Shown here: piece by piece, positions 10,616 to 19,711 of the stretch
Numbering within the stretch: the first letter of the stretch is position 1
How the letters are laid out: every line of letters begins with the position of its first letter
Origin: Bacillota bacterium
GTDB taxonomy: Bacteria; Bacillota; SHA-98; UBA4971
Direction: 5' to 3'
DNA length: 64,000 bases
NCBI GenBank assembly: GCA_012842395.1
Contig: DUSX01000004.1
Location: 163,464-227,463 of the forward strand
Program-made: the position numbers and the translations under genes
The notes under the pieces: generated by a model
Seen by the model: the letters and a program-made list of their open reading frames with translations, nothing else
Database searches by the model: none
Told to the model about the DNA's origin: nothing

Positions 10616-11674
10616 CTACCCTAGCCGCGTGCCGAGCCGCGCGATGTCCGAGAACGTCGCGAACGCGATCAGCAACGCCAGGATGGCCATGCCGACCATT
10701 CGTGCGAACGCTTCCTGCTCCTCGTTGAGCGGCCGCCTCCGCAGCGCCTCGATACCTAGAAGCACGATCCAACCGCCGTCCAAGACCGGTATCGGAAGGA
10801 GGTTGAGGAGCCCGAGGTTCACGTTGAGAAGCGCCGCCAGATACAAGAGGTTCACCATTCCAAGCCGGGCTGTCTGGCTCACAGCTTGCGCTATGCCGAT
10901 CGGTCCCGCCACCTCAGGCTTCACCCGTCCCGTGATCATCCGGCCCAGCATTACGAGCAGGCCTTTTGAGATGTCCACGGTGAACGTCGCCCCGGCGCGA
11001 AGCGCACGGAACACGCTGGCTCGCTGCCACGGCTCCGAGAGCAACACTCCGATCATGCCCTGGCCTGTCTCAGGATCCTTGGACGGCGTCACCTGGAGCG
11101 TCACCCGCGCCCCATCGCGCTCAACCGTGATGTCGATGGGTTTCCCCGGGTTGGCCGAGATAGCGTCCCTGACCTCTGCCACCGTCTCAGTGGCGGTCCC
11201 TCCCACCGCCACCACCTTGTCGCCTGCCCGCAGGCCCGCGGCTTGGGCAGGCATGCCCGGGTACACCTCGGACACAACCGCCACTGGAACGCCCGCCGCC
11301 ACAAAGACCACACTGAAAAGGAGGAAGGCCATCACGAAGTTCATGAACGGGCCGGCAAGGATCGTCGCTATCCTCCATCTGAGAGGTTTCGCCCTGAAGC
11401 TCCTGGGGTCGCTCGCGTCCACATCGTCTTGGGGGTCGTCAGGGCGGTCCAGGCCAGCGAACTTCACAAAGGCGCCGAGAGGCAGCGCCCGCAGGGAATA
11501 CGCTGTCTCACCGCGCTTCCTCCGCCACACCAACGGGCCGAAGCCCACGGCGAACTCGTACACTTTCACCCCCGCGGCCTTGCCTACGATGAAATGTCCG
11601 AGCTCGTGGGACAAGGCAAATGTCGCGAAGACAAATGCAAATGCGACCACCGTAACGACAACGGTTTCAACCAC
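10616..11674 (-). CDS. rseP: Site-2 zinc metalloprotease RseP/RasP
   Basis: An intramembrane protease of 352 residues that cuts anti-sigma factors and signal peptides within the membrane. The zinc site HELGHFIVG lies in the first helix and the third ligand region LNLLPIPVLDGG is near the C-terminus. One PDZ domain lies between (VSEVYPGMPAQAAGLRAGD). The start is GTG 11674, 8 bp inside the dxr end, because AGAGGAGG lies 8 nt before it; an upstream GTG would overlap dxr by 35 bp. The dxr-rseP adjacency is conserved in Firmicutes. Confidence 0.94.
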   Translation of the reverse strand: MVETVVVTVVAFAFVFATFALSHELGHFIVGKAAGVKVYEFAVGFGPLVWRRKRGETAYSLRALPLGAFVKFAGLDRPDDPQDDVDASDPRSFRAKPLRWRIATILAGPFMNFVMAFLLFSVVFVAAGVPVAVVSEVYPGMPAQAAGLRAGDKVVAVGGTATETVAEVRDAISANPGKPIDITVERDGARVTLQVTPSKDPETGQGMIGVLLSEPWQRASVFRALRAGATFTVDISKGLLVMLGRMITGRVKPEVAGPIGIAQAVSQTARLGMVNLLYLAALLNVNLGLLNLLPIPVLDGGWIVLLGIEALRRRPLNEEQEAFARMVGMAILALLIAFATFSDIARLGTRLG

Positions 11675-12860
11675 TGAAGCGTCCTCCTCTTTCAGCCACA
11701 CGCCGCGTCACACGCCGTGCGACATGCTCCCTTGCCCACCTGTCGGCTTCGAGGACGTCCTCGATCGTCCGCGGCTCTACGGGGTCGCAGCTCGCCATGG
11801 CATCCTCCACCAGAGCGGGGATGTCCATAAAGCCGATCCGGCCCTCCAGGAAGAACCTGACTGCCTCCTCATTGGCCGCACTCAAGACGCAAGGAACCGT
11901 CCGGCCCGCGCGTATCGCTTCGTATCCCAAACGCAACGCGGGAAACCTCCTCACATCCGGAGGCTCGAAGGTCAAGGCGCCGAGCCGGGCCACGTCGAGC
12001 GTCTTCGCGCGGCTAGCCCCGCGGGCAGGGTATGTAAGGGCGTATTGGATGGGGAGCCTCATGTCGGGCGGGCCGAGTTGGGCGATGATCGACCCGTCCA
12101 CAAGCTCCACCATCGAGTGCACGATGCTCTGGGGATGGATCACAACGTCGATCCTGTCAGGATCCACGCCGAAGAGCCACCTCGCCTCGATGACCTCAAG
12201 GGCCTTGTTCATCAGCGTCGCCGAGTCGACGGTGATCTTCGCGCCCATGGACCACGTGGGGTGACGGAGGGCCTGCTCCGGTCGGACATTCGCCAGCTCG
12301 CCTTCATCAAGCGTGCGGAACGGCCCGCCTGACGCGGTGAGGATGAGCCTCGCCACCTCGGAGGCGTCGCGTCCGGCGAGGCACTGGAATATGGCAGAGT
12401 GCTCGCTGTCCACTGGGACGATCCTCGCCCCGTGACTCGCGGCCTGCTCCATGACAAGCCTGCCCGCGGCCACGAGGGTTTCCTTGTTGGCCAGTGCTAC
12501 GGTCTTGCCCAGTGCAACAGCGGCTAAGGTCGGCACGAGCCCCGCGATGCCCACGATGGCCGACAGCACCACATCTGCCTCCGGATGCGTGGCAACACGC
12601 TCCGCCGCTCGCGGGCCGGAGACGACCTCAACATGAAAACCGCCGCCGCGAAGCCGCTCCCGCAGCGCCCGGGCGGCGTCCTCGTCCACCACGCCGACGA
12701 TGGACGGCGTCCACCGCCTGATCTGCGTCTCGAGCAGATCGATATTCTGCCCTGCGGCCAGCCCCACCACCCGCACGAAGTCGCCGAGCCACCCTGCGAC
12801 CTCCAGAGCTTGGGTGCCGATGGACCCAGTGGACCCCAGGACCGCGAGACCACGTTGCAA
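11667..12860 (-). CDS. dxr: 1-Deoxy-D-xylulose 5-phosphate reductoisomerase
   Basis: 397 residues. Dxr makes 2-C-methylerythritol 4-phosphate with NADPH, the committed MEP step. The N-terminal Rossmann motif is VLGSTGSIGTQALEV. The metal and substrate sites are VPVDSEHSAIFQCL, TASGGPFR, HPTWSMGAKITVDSATLMNK and EVIEARWLFG. The start is TTG 12860, with GGGAGTGGGGTAA in front. It belongs to the uppS-cdsA-ytvI-dxr-rseP-ispG block. Confidence 0.96.
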   Translation of the reverse strand: MQRGLAVLGSTGSIGTQALEVAGWLGDFVRVVGLAAGQNIDLLETQIRRWTPSIVGVVDEDAARALRERLRGGGFHVEVVSGPRAAERVATHPEADVVLSAIVGIAGLVPTLAAVALGKTVALANKETLVAAGRLVMEQAASHGARIVPVDSEHSAIFQCLAGRDASEVARLILTASGGPFRTLDEGELANVRPEQALRHPTWSMGAKITVDSATLMNKALEVIEARWLFGVDPDRIDVVIHPQSIVHSMVELVDGSIIAQLGPPDMRLPIQYALTYPARGASRAKTLDVARLGALTFEPPDVRRFPALRLGYEAIRAGRTVPCVLSAANEEAVRFFLEGRIGFMDIPALVEDAMASCDPVEPRTIEDVLEADRWAREHVARRVTRRVAERGGRFSG

Positions 12861-13042
12861 TTACCCCACTCCCTTGCGCGCGGGAGGTGCCTCGCCCCTT
12901 TATCGCCGAACTGCGCCCGGACGAACACCCGGCCCGAGCGGCCAAAACCGGCTCCAAACCGCCGCCTCGCCCGCACATTGACGGCGGCAAGCCGTCTCTT
13001 TCCGCGCTCGCACGATGCTCGCGACGTGCGACTGCTTTGACG

Positions 13043-14095
13043 TCATTCCTTGGGCGTGAGCGGTAACAAGCCTCCGCGCGCTATCGCCTTGACTATGATA
13101 ACGATCAACGGGCCGATTATTATCCCGCTCGCTCCGAAAAGGCGCATCCCTACGTACACAGACACGAGGATCGCGAGAGGGTGGACTCCCACGTTGGCGC
13201 CGACCACTCTCGGCTCCGCGCCCTTGCGCAGCAGAAACTGCACGGCCATCAGCGCCGCTATGACCACGGTCTCGAAGAGCCGCCTCTTGAAGAGATAGTA
13301 TGCGATCATCGGCACGTAGAGCGTGCCTGGCCCCACCACCGGGATGAGGTCGAGGATGCCGCAAATGATGCCAAGGAGCCACGCGTACCCGGTGCCGGCG
13401 ATGCTGAACCCGACGATACTCACCACGGTGGTGATCATGATCAGGATCAACTGCGCCCTTATGAACCCCAGAGCCGCTGTCATCACCTCGGCCCTCATGG
13501 CCTTCGCCTTCTCGCGCCACCTGACGGGGGTCAGGCTCACAAGGAAGTCAGATATCTCTTTCTTGTCGCGGCTCATGAAGAAGGCCGCGAAGAAGCTCAC
13601 GACAAGGACGACCCCGATGTTGGGAAGCGCGGTGACGATCCCCGTTACTCTTGCCAAGATGGCCTCGATAGCGAGGTACAGCCTGTACTGGTTGTTCCTT
13701 ATAGCCTCGATCACGGGCGCGGGAAGCTCGCGGTAAAACCTCTCCACGTCCTGCACGATCCTTGAGAGCATCTCTTCAAGGCTGACGTTGTACATGGGCA
13801 AGGCTCGCGAGAGCTCCTGGATTTCCAGGTAGATCCGGGAAACGCCCACGACGATGACAACACCGAGCACCATCACGAGGAGGCAAAGCATAAGCAAGAC
13901 CGCGCCGCCCCTCGACAGCCTCGTCCGTCTCACGAGAAACTCGACCGGCGGGTCGATGATCGCCGCGATCACGAAGGCGATGATGAACGGCACGAAATAC
14001 GTCAGCACGTATTTCACTATGAGGAAACACCCGACAAGGACAGCACCCCACGCGAGGAAATGCTTCCATGTCGCCGAAAGCCCGTGCAACCCCAA
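13043..14095 (-). CDS. AI-2E-family transporter, YtvI-like sporulation membrane protein
   Basis: 350 residues with seven or eight hydrophobic helices. Recognisable family stretches are ALPNIGVVLVVSFFAAFFMSRDKKEI, LLGIICGILDLIPVVGPG and a C-terminal LIVIIVKAI. This family (PF01594) includes the quorum-signal exporter TqsA and the sporulation protein YtvI; the length and the Firmicute setting favour YtvI. TTG 14095 is a plausible start after GGAGCTACGGGG. It sits between cdsA and dxr, a spot not used in B. subtilis. Substrate unknown. The 180 bp between its end and dxr hold no gene. Confidence 0.78.
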   Translation of the reverse strand: MGLHGLSATWKHFLAWGAVLVGCFLIVKYVLTYFVPFIIAFVIAAIIDPPVEFLVRRTRLSRGGAVLLMLCLLVMVLGVVIVVGVSRIYLEIQELSRALPMYNVSLEEMLSRIVQDVERFYRELPAPVIEAIRNNQYRLYLAIEAILARVTGIVTALPNIGVVLVVSFFAAFFMSRDKKEISDFLVSLTPVRWREKAKAMRAEVMTAALGFIRAQLILIMITTVVSIVGFSIAGTGYAWLLGIICGILDLIPVVGPGTLYVPMIAYYLFKRRLFETVVIAALMAVQFLLRKGAEPRVVGANVGVHPLAILVSVYVGMRLFGASGIIIGPLIVIIVKAIARGGLLPLTPKE

Positions 14096-14183
14096 TCACC
14101 CCGTAGCTCCGTCGTTTGGAAGACGAGGGAGGGCGCCAGCAGCGGAGCACCTCCAGACCGTCGCTCGAGGCCTCGCACATGAC

Positions 14184-15002
14184 TCACATATGAAAAGCCG
14201 TTACGTAATAGTACGCTACGGGAATAGCAAACAACACACTGTCAATTCTGTCAAGCACGCCGCCGTGCCCTGGCAAGAAGGTGCCTGAATCCTTCACGTG
14301 AGCGTTCCGTTTCATGGCGGACTCAGCAAGGTCCCCTGCTTGGCCGGCCAGCCCAACCGCTAGGGAAAGCGCCACCGCGTGCGCGGTCGGCACCTGGGGC
14401 CACCACCCGAGGGCCACCCCGAGCGCCCTCGCTCCCACGCCCACGCACACTCCCGCCGCGAGGCCTGCCAGAGCGCCTTCCACGCTCTTGTTGGGACTCA
14501 CTTCCGGCATGAGCTTGTGCCTTCCGAACGCGCTTCCGACAAAGTATGCCCCGATGTCGTTGGCCCAGACGGTCAGGAGGACGGTCATGACATGCCCAAG
14601 GCCGGCCGACGCCCCGCCCACCTCTCGCAAGAGAAGGATGAGGCCCACAGCCCACCCGATGTAGGCCGCGCCGAACACTGTCACGGCCGGGTTTGCAATT
14701 GCCGACTCGCGTCCAAGCTCAAGGGTCTGAAAGACAAGGCTCGCTATCACCATCCCGGCCAGGACCGCCCCGACCGCTATGCTCGAACCCGTGTAGCCTG
14801 CGGCAGCAAACGCCACCACTCCCAAGACCCCCACGGCTCGCGCCGGCTTGAGGCCCGCGGACCTGGCAAGCCTGTAAAACTCCAGAACGCCCCAGATGCC
14901 CACGGCCACGACCATCAACGCGAGCCACGGCCCGCCCACCACGACTACGGCCACCACCACCGGCACCGCGATGAGCGCGCTCAAGACCCTCTCCCGCACC
15001 AT
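14184..15002 (-). CDS. cdsA: Phosphatidate cytidylyltransferase
   Basis: A membrane protein of 272 residues that forms CDP-diacylglycerol from phosphatidate and CTP. It has about eight hydrophobic helices, and the C-terminal signature is present as LAGQAGDLAESAMKRNAHVKDSGTFLPGHGGVLDRIDS (read in two parts around KRNAHVKDSG), with the catalytic Asp residues. ATG 15002 is preceded by AAGGAGGATGGC. It follows uppS by 25 bp, as in most bacteria. Confidence 0.95.
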   Translation of the reverse strand: MVRERVLSALIAVPVVVAVVVVGGPWLALMVVAVGIWGVLEFYRLARSAGLKPARAVGVLGVVAFAAAGYTGSSIAVGAVLAGMVIASLVFQTLELGRESAIANPAVTVFGAAYIGWAVGLILLLREVGGASAGLGHVMTVLLTVWANDIGAYFVGSAFGRHKLMPEVSPNKSVEGALAGLAAGVCVGVGARALGVALGWWPQVPTAHAVALSLAVGLAGQAGDLAESAMKRNAHVKDSGTFLPGHGGVLDRIDSVLFAIPVAYYYVTAFHM

Positions 15003-15027
15003 GCCATCCTCCTTCCACGGCGCATCC

Positions 15028-15822
15028 CTAGATGCCCCCGAATCTGCGAGCGCGGGCTTCGTACGCCCGAATGGCCTTCACGAACTCGTGCCGGGTGAAA
15101 TCTGGCCACAGCACCGGGGTTACGTACAACTCAGCGTACGCAACCTGCCAAAGGAGGAAGTTGGAGATCCGCATCTCTCCTCCCGTCCTAATGAGCAAGT
15201 CAGGGTCAGGCAAGCCGGCAGTGTACAGCCGGGACTCAAGGGCACGCCCATCGATGTCGCTTGGGTCGAGAAGCCCTGAGGCGACTTCCTCGGCCAATCG
15301 CCTCGCTGCCCTGACGATTTCGTCGCGCCCGCCATAGTTGATGGCAAGGTTCACGAGAATGCCGCCGCTCTGCCTGGTCGCGTCCTCGACGTGCTCTATC
15401 GCGCGCACCACCTTTGGGGGCAACCCTTCCCGAGCTCCGATCACGCGAATGCGCGCACCGAAATCAATGAGGGCCTCGAGCCTCTTCTCGAACATCTCCA
15501 CGAGGAGATTCATCAGGTTGTCCACTTCCTCCGCGGGGCGCTTCCAGTTTTCCGTGGAGAAAACGTACAGCGTCACGATCTCGATGCCCGTTTCGGAGGC
15601 GGCCCTCACCACATCTTCAGCTCTCTCCGCGCCGGCCCTATGCCCTGCCCACCTCGGGAGATTGCGTCTCGTCGCCCACCTGCCATTTCCATCCATGATG
15701 ATCGCTACGTGCCGGGGCGGCCCGCCGGCTTGGCCCGTACAAGGCGGGCAGCCTGCCTCCTCGAGCGCTTCGCATGTGCCCCGCACTTCCTGATCCGTCG
15801 CATCAACTCGGACACGAGTCAC
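15028..15822 (-). CDS. uppS: Undecaprenyl (isoprenyl) diphosphate synthase
   Basis: 264 residues. UppS condenses isopentenyl diphosphate onto farnesyl diphosphate in cis to make the cell-wall lipid carrier. Motifs: HVAIIMDGNGRWA with the catalytic Asp, the YVFSTENWKRP region, LVNLAINYGGRDEI, and the C-terminal DLLIRTGGEMRISNF. About 37 residues, Cys/Gly-rich, precede the catalytic core, longer than usual. GTG 15822 after GGGGGGAG is preferred; a GTG at 15849 is possible. A strong inverted repeat lies between the ferredoxin gene and this start. Confidence 0.95.
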   Translation of the reverse strand: MTRVRVDATDQEVRGTCEALEEAGCPPCTGQAGGPPRHVAIIMDGNGRWATRRNLPRWAGHRAGAERAEDVVRAASETGIEIVTLYVFSTENWKRPAEEVDNLMNLLVEMFEKRLEALIDFGARIRVIGAREGLPPKVVRAIEHVEDATRQSGGILVNLAINYGGRDEIVRAARRLAEEVASGLLDPSDIDGRALESRLYTAGLPDPDLLIRTGGEMRISNFLLWQVAYAELYVTPVLWPDFTRHEFVKAIRAYEARARRFGGI

Positions 15823-15885
15823 AAGAGGCGTCACTCCCCCCGAAACCACTTCAAGGGTTCTCCAGGTTTTCTCCTTCGGAAAGGC

Positions 15886-15924
15886 GTCAAGGGGAGGGCC
15901 ACCTCGCTGCGACCTCCCCTTGAC
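15886..15924 (-). terminator. Perfect 12-bp inverted repeat between ferredoxin gene and uppS
   Basis: GTCAAGGGGAGG and CCTCCCCTTGAC flank a 15-nt loop. On the minus strand it is followed by GCCTTTCC, a weak T run. It may be a leaky terminator that lowers transcription of uppS relative to the ribosomal genes, or a processing site. Confidence 0.5.
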
Positions 15925-15942
15925 CGTGTATCCCTGCGGGAT

Positions 15943-16116
15943 TCACTCCTCTTCCACTATCGCGCCCGAGGAGCACTCCTCAGCGCACATACCGCAGTCA
16001 GTGCAGACCTCAGGGTCAATCACAAACTTGTCCTCTCCCTCGCTAATCGCCTCAAAGGGGCACACTTCTGCGCATGAACCGCACTTCGTGCAGTCATCAG
16101 TGATCACGTGGGGCAA
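15943..16116 (-). CDS. 2[4Fe-4S] ferredoxin
   Basis: 57 residues with two C-x2-C-x2-C-x3-C motifs (CTKCGSCAEVCP and CTDCGMCAEECS), the classical clostridial ferredoxin, a cytosolic low-potential electron carrier. The C-terminus is acidic. TTG 16116 is preferred because GGGAGG lies 8 nt before it; the GTG three codons upstream overlaps that ribosome site. It lies 15 bp after frr and before uppS, an unusual place. Since IspG in the same gene block needs reduced ferredoxin, a supply role there is a reasonable guess. Confidence 0.93.
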   Translation of the reverse strand: MPHVITDDCTKCGSCAEVCPFEAISEGEDKFVIDPEVCTDCGMCAEECSSGAIVEEE

Positions 16117-16131
16117 CGCGGCCACCTCCCT

Positions 16132-17476
<1,345 letters not shown>

Positions 17477-17687
17477 CTAAGTATGTGGCCAAAAGTTCGC
17501 GCTCCCTTTCGACGGAGGGGTGCTGCTCAGGGTTCCCGGTGTTGCCCTCCGGGGACGGCGCGCTTGCGGCGCTCCTCGCTCGAATTCGGCGCGCAAGCCT
17601 GCCGAATTCTCCACGCCCCGTCGTGCAAGCACCGACAACCCTAGCGCCGTCAACAAAGGAGACGAAAACTTATGGTGCCATACTTAG
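17477..17687 (+). mobile_element. MITE-like inverted-repeat element, copy 1
   Basis: A 211-bp non-coding element. The left end CTAAGTATGTGG and right end GGTGCCATACTTAG are inverted. Inside it are a long hairpin GAATTCGGC...GCCGAATTC, then CACGCCCCGTCGTGCA, CAACCCT and AAAGGAGACGAAAAC, all shared with the copies at 46977 and 57731. It has no transposase and no clear target duplication. It lies between tsf and pyrH, in the opposite orientation to those genes. Confidence 0.8.
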
Positions 17688-17739
17688 AGCCTGTTGCATG
17701 CCGTTCGCCCTGCCCGGTTGCAGACCTCGGTGAAGATGG

Positions 17740-18363
17740 TCAGGCCTCACAGGCGCACGGCTTCTCGATGCCCTCTCCCAGCTCGAATCTGGCGAACCGT
17801 CGCACCTGGACCTTCTCCCCAGTCTTCGCTGACACCTCGGCCACGAGATCGCCTATGGTCTTCTCAGGGTCTCTGATGTAGGGCTGCTCGAGCAGGCAAA
17901 CCTCGGTGTAGAACTTCTTGAGCCTGCCCTCAACGATCTTAGCGACGACCGCCTCAGGCTTTCCCTCGTTCAGGGCCTGCGCGCGGTATATAGCCCGCTC
18001 GCTCTCAAGAACCGATTCCGGCACATCAGCGCTGGACACGTAGAGGGGCTTGCTCGCGGCGACCTGAAGCGCGACTTCCCTTGCCAGGTGCCGGAAGTCG
18101 TCCGTGCGCGCCACGAAATCCGTCTCGCAATTGACCTCCACCAGCACGCCGATCTTGCCTCCGAGGTGGATGTATGCCTCAACCACGCCCTCGGCCGCGA
18201 TCCTGCCCGCCCTCTTATGCATCTTCGCGAGGCCCTTCTCGCGCAGGTACGCGATGGCCTTCTCCATGTCGCCTCCGGTTTCCTCCAGGGCCTTTTTGCA
18301 GTCCATCATTCCGGCCCCAGTTCTCTCCCGGAGTTCCTTGATGTCCTCGGCTGTCACAGCCAC
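17740..18363 (-). CDS. tsf: Elongation factor Ts
   Basis: 207 residues. EF-Ts is the nucleotide-exchange factor for EF-Tu. The N-terminal UBA-like domain is intact ([32 protein letters not shown]), and the core has the [12 protein letters not shown] motif. At 207 residues it is the short form, with one core subdomain as in Thermus, rather than the 290-residue form of B. subtilis. The start lies 21 bp after rpsB. Confidence 0.96.
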   Translation of the reverse strand: MAVTAEDIKELRERTGAGMMDCKKALEETGGDMEKAIAYLREKGLAKMHKRAGRIAAEGVVEAYIHLGGKIGVLVEVNCETDFVARTDDFRHLAREVALQVAASKPLYVSSADVPESVLESERAIYRAQALNEGKPEAVVAKIVEGRLKKFYTEVCLLEQPYIRDPEKTIGDLVAEVSAKTGEKVQVRRFARFELGEGIEKPCACEA

Positions 18364-18384
18364 AAGCGCTACCTCCTCGCAAGT

Positions 18385-19251
18385 CTACCGCTCGGTGTCG
18401 TCGTCGCGCACCGTGGCGTGATCGTCGTTGTCAACCTCTGCGACCTCGAGGTCCAGGGGCATCTCGACGACGTCTGTTGCGTCATCGGCATACTCGCCTT
18501 CAAGCTCGTGTTCGTGGATCTCCCCGGCCACCGAACCCTCCTGCGCCTCGGCCGCAAGCGCCGCGTCACGACCCTCAAGGCCCTCTATGACCGCGTCAGC
18601 CATCTTCCCGCAAATGAGCTTCACGGCGCGGATAGCGTCGTCGTTCCCAGGGATCACGTAGTCGACCTCGTCGGGGTCGCAGTTGGTGTCGACGATCCCC
18701 ACGACGGGTATGCCAAGCTTCCTCGCTTCCTGCACTGCTATTCTCTCCTTACGCGGATCAACCACGAAAACGGCTCCCGGCAGCCCAGACATCTCGCGAA
18801 TGCCACCGAGGAACCGCTCGAGCTTCGCTTTCTCCTTCATGAGGTGCATGACTTCTTTCTTCGGAAGGACCTCGAACGACCCATCCGCCTGCATGCTCTC
18901 CAGCATCCGGAGACGCTCGATTCGCTTTCGAATGGTCCGGAAGTTGGTGAGCATCCCACCGAGCCAGCGTTCGTTCACGTAGAACATGCCGCAGCGTTCG
19001 GCCTCTTCCTTGACAGTGTTCCGAGCCTGTTTCTTCGTTCCCACGAACAGGATGGTGCCGCCCTCTTGCGCCACGCGCTTCACGAACTCGTAGGCCTCGT
19101 CGATCTTCCTGACTGTCTTCTGGAGGTCTATAATGTAGATGCCGTTGCGCTCGGTGAAGATGAAGGGCTTCATCTTGGGGTTCCAGCGCCTGGTCTGATG
19201 GCCGAAATGAACCCCAGCCTCGAGCAACTGCTTCATGGTGACTACTGCCAT
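18385..19251 (-). CDS. rpsB: 30S ribosomal protein S2
   Basis: 288 residues. The core is normal: [53 protein letters not shown] and [21 protein letters not shown]. The last 65 or so residues form an extra Asp/Glu-rich tail ending DDDTER, longer than in B. subtilis (246 residues). ATG 19251 has AGGAGGTGAGATA. It is the first gene of the rpsB-tsf operon, with its own promoter and a structured leader. Confidence 0.97.
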   Translation of the reverse strand: MAVVTMKQLLEAGVHFGHQTRRWNPKMKPFIFTERNGIYIIDLQKTVRKIDEAYEFVKRVAQEGGTILFVGTKKQARNTVKEEAERCGMFYVNERWLGGMLTNFRTIRKRIERLRMLESMQADGSFEVLPKKEVMHLMKEKAKLERFLGGIREMSGLPGAVFVVDPRKERIAVQEARKLGIPVVGIVDTNCDPDEVDYVIPGNDDAIRAVKLICGKMADAVIEGLEGRDAALAAEAQEGSVAGEIHEHELEGEYADDATDVVEMPLDLEVAEVDNDDHATVRDDDTER

Positions 19252-19297
19252 TATCTCACCTCCTCCCCCACCGGTTATCCCTCCGCCCCGTTCATCC

Positions 19298-19334
19298 CCC
19301 GACAGAACCCGTGCAAACGGGCACCGTTGTCGGG
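19298..19334 (-). promoter_or_regulatory. Structured leader hairpin upstream of rpsB
   Basis: Within the rpsB 5' untranslated region the minus strand reads CCCGACA...CCCGT TTGC ACGGG...TGTCGGG, two nested stems with a small internal loop. S2 leaders are known binding sites for autoregulation in several bacteria; the structure here is seen, the regulation is inferred. Confidence 0.5.
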
Positions 19335-19366
19335 ATCCGGGAGCGTGCGTGCTCACACCAAGTCGT

Positions 19367-19395
19367 AGTATACCACACGACCATATCCATATCAA
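19367..19395 (-). promoter_or_regulatory. SigA-type promoter of rpsB-tsf
   Basis: Minus strand TTGATA, 17 bp, TATACT, about 115 bp upstream of the rpsB start. Confidence 0.82.
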
Positions 19396-19422
19396 CGAAG
19401 GCTCCCACGAAATTTGCAGGCC

Positions 19423-19452
19423 TGAATACGTGACGGCGGGCGGGGAATACCT
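19423..19452 (+). promoter_or_regulatory. Possible SigG-like promoter of the ger operon
   Basis: TGAATA, 17 bp, AATACCT on the + strand. The -35 element equals the SigG/SigF consensus; the -10 matches only partly. It lies about 260 bp before gerA in the 460-bp divergent region, which otherwise shows only the rpsB promoter and leader. Confidence 0.3.
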
Positions 19453-19711
19453 AAATTACGAGTGCCGGTTGGGGCATGCCTGTCCACCAGTGCACCGTGT
19501 TTTCCATAAGGGCTAGCGGGGCCGTACGGCCAGTGGAAGCGGGCCAGGCCGCTCGCCTCGCTCGCGAAGTCTCGGCGACCACTGCCGGTCGGGACACCAC
19601 CTTCGACCAATGTGAAGAAGGGCTCCGGCGCACCGGCAACTATCGGCACCGCTGGCAGGATCGGCGCAGTCACGCGCAGGGTGGCTTTCTTTGGACCGGA
19701 GGCCTCCGACG

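Noticed and set aside
10215..12332. 705-codon open frame on the + strand
   Set aside because: Antisense to ispG, rseP and dxr across their junctions; an effect of high GC at third positions.
17477..17687. Riboswitch as explanation of the repeated element
   Set aside because: Copies lie in both orientations relative to neighbouring genes and have inverted ends; no known riboswitch core was recognised.
17672..17881. Short frame beginning MVPYL at the edge of element copy 1
   Set aside because: The frame runs antisense into tsf and has no conserved continuation beyond the element edge in the other copies.
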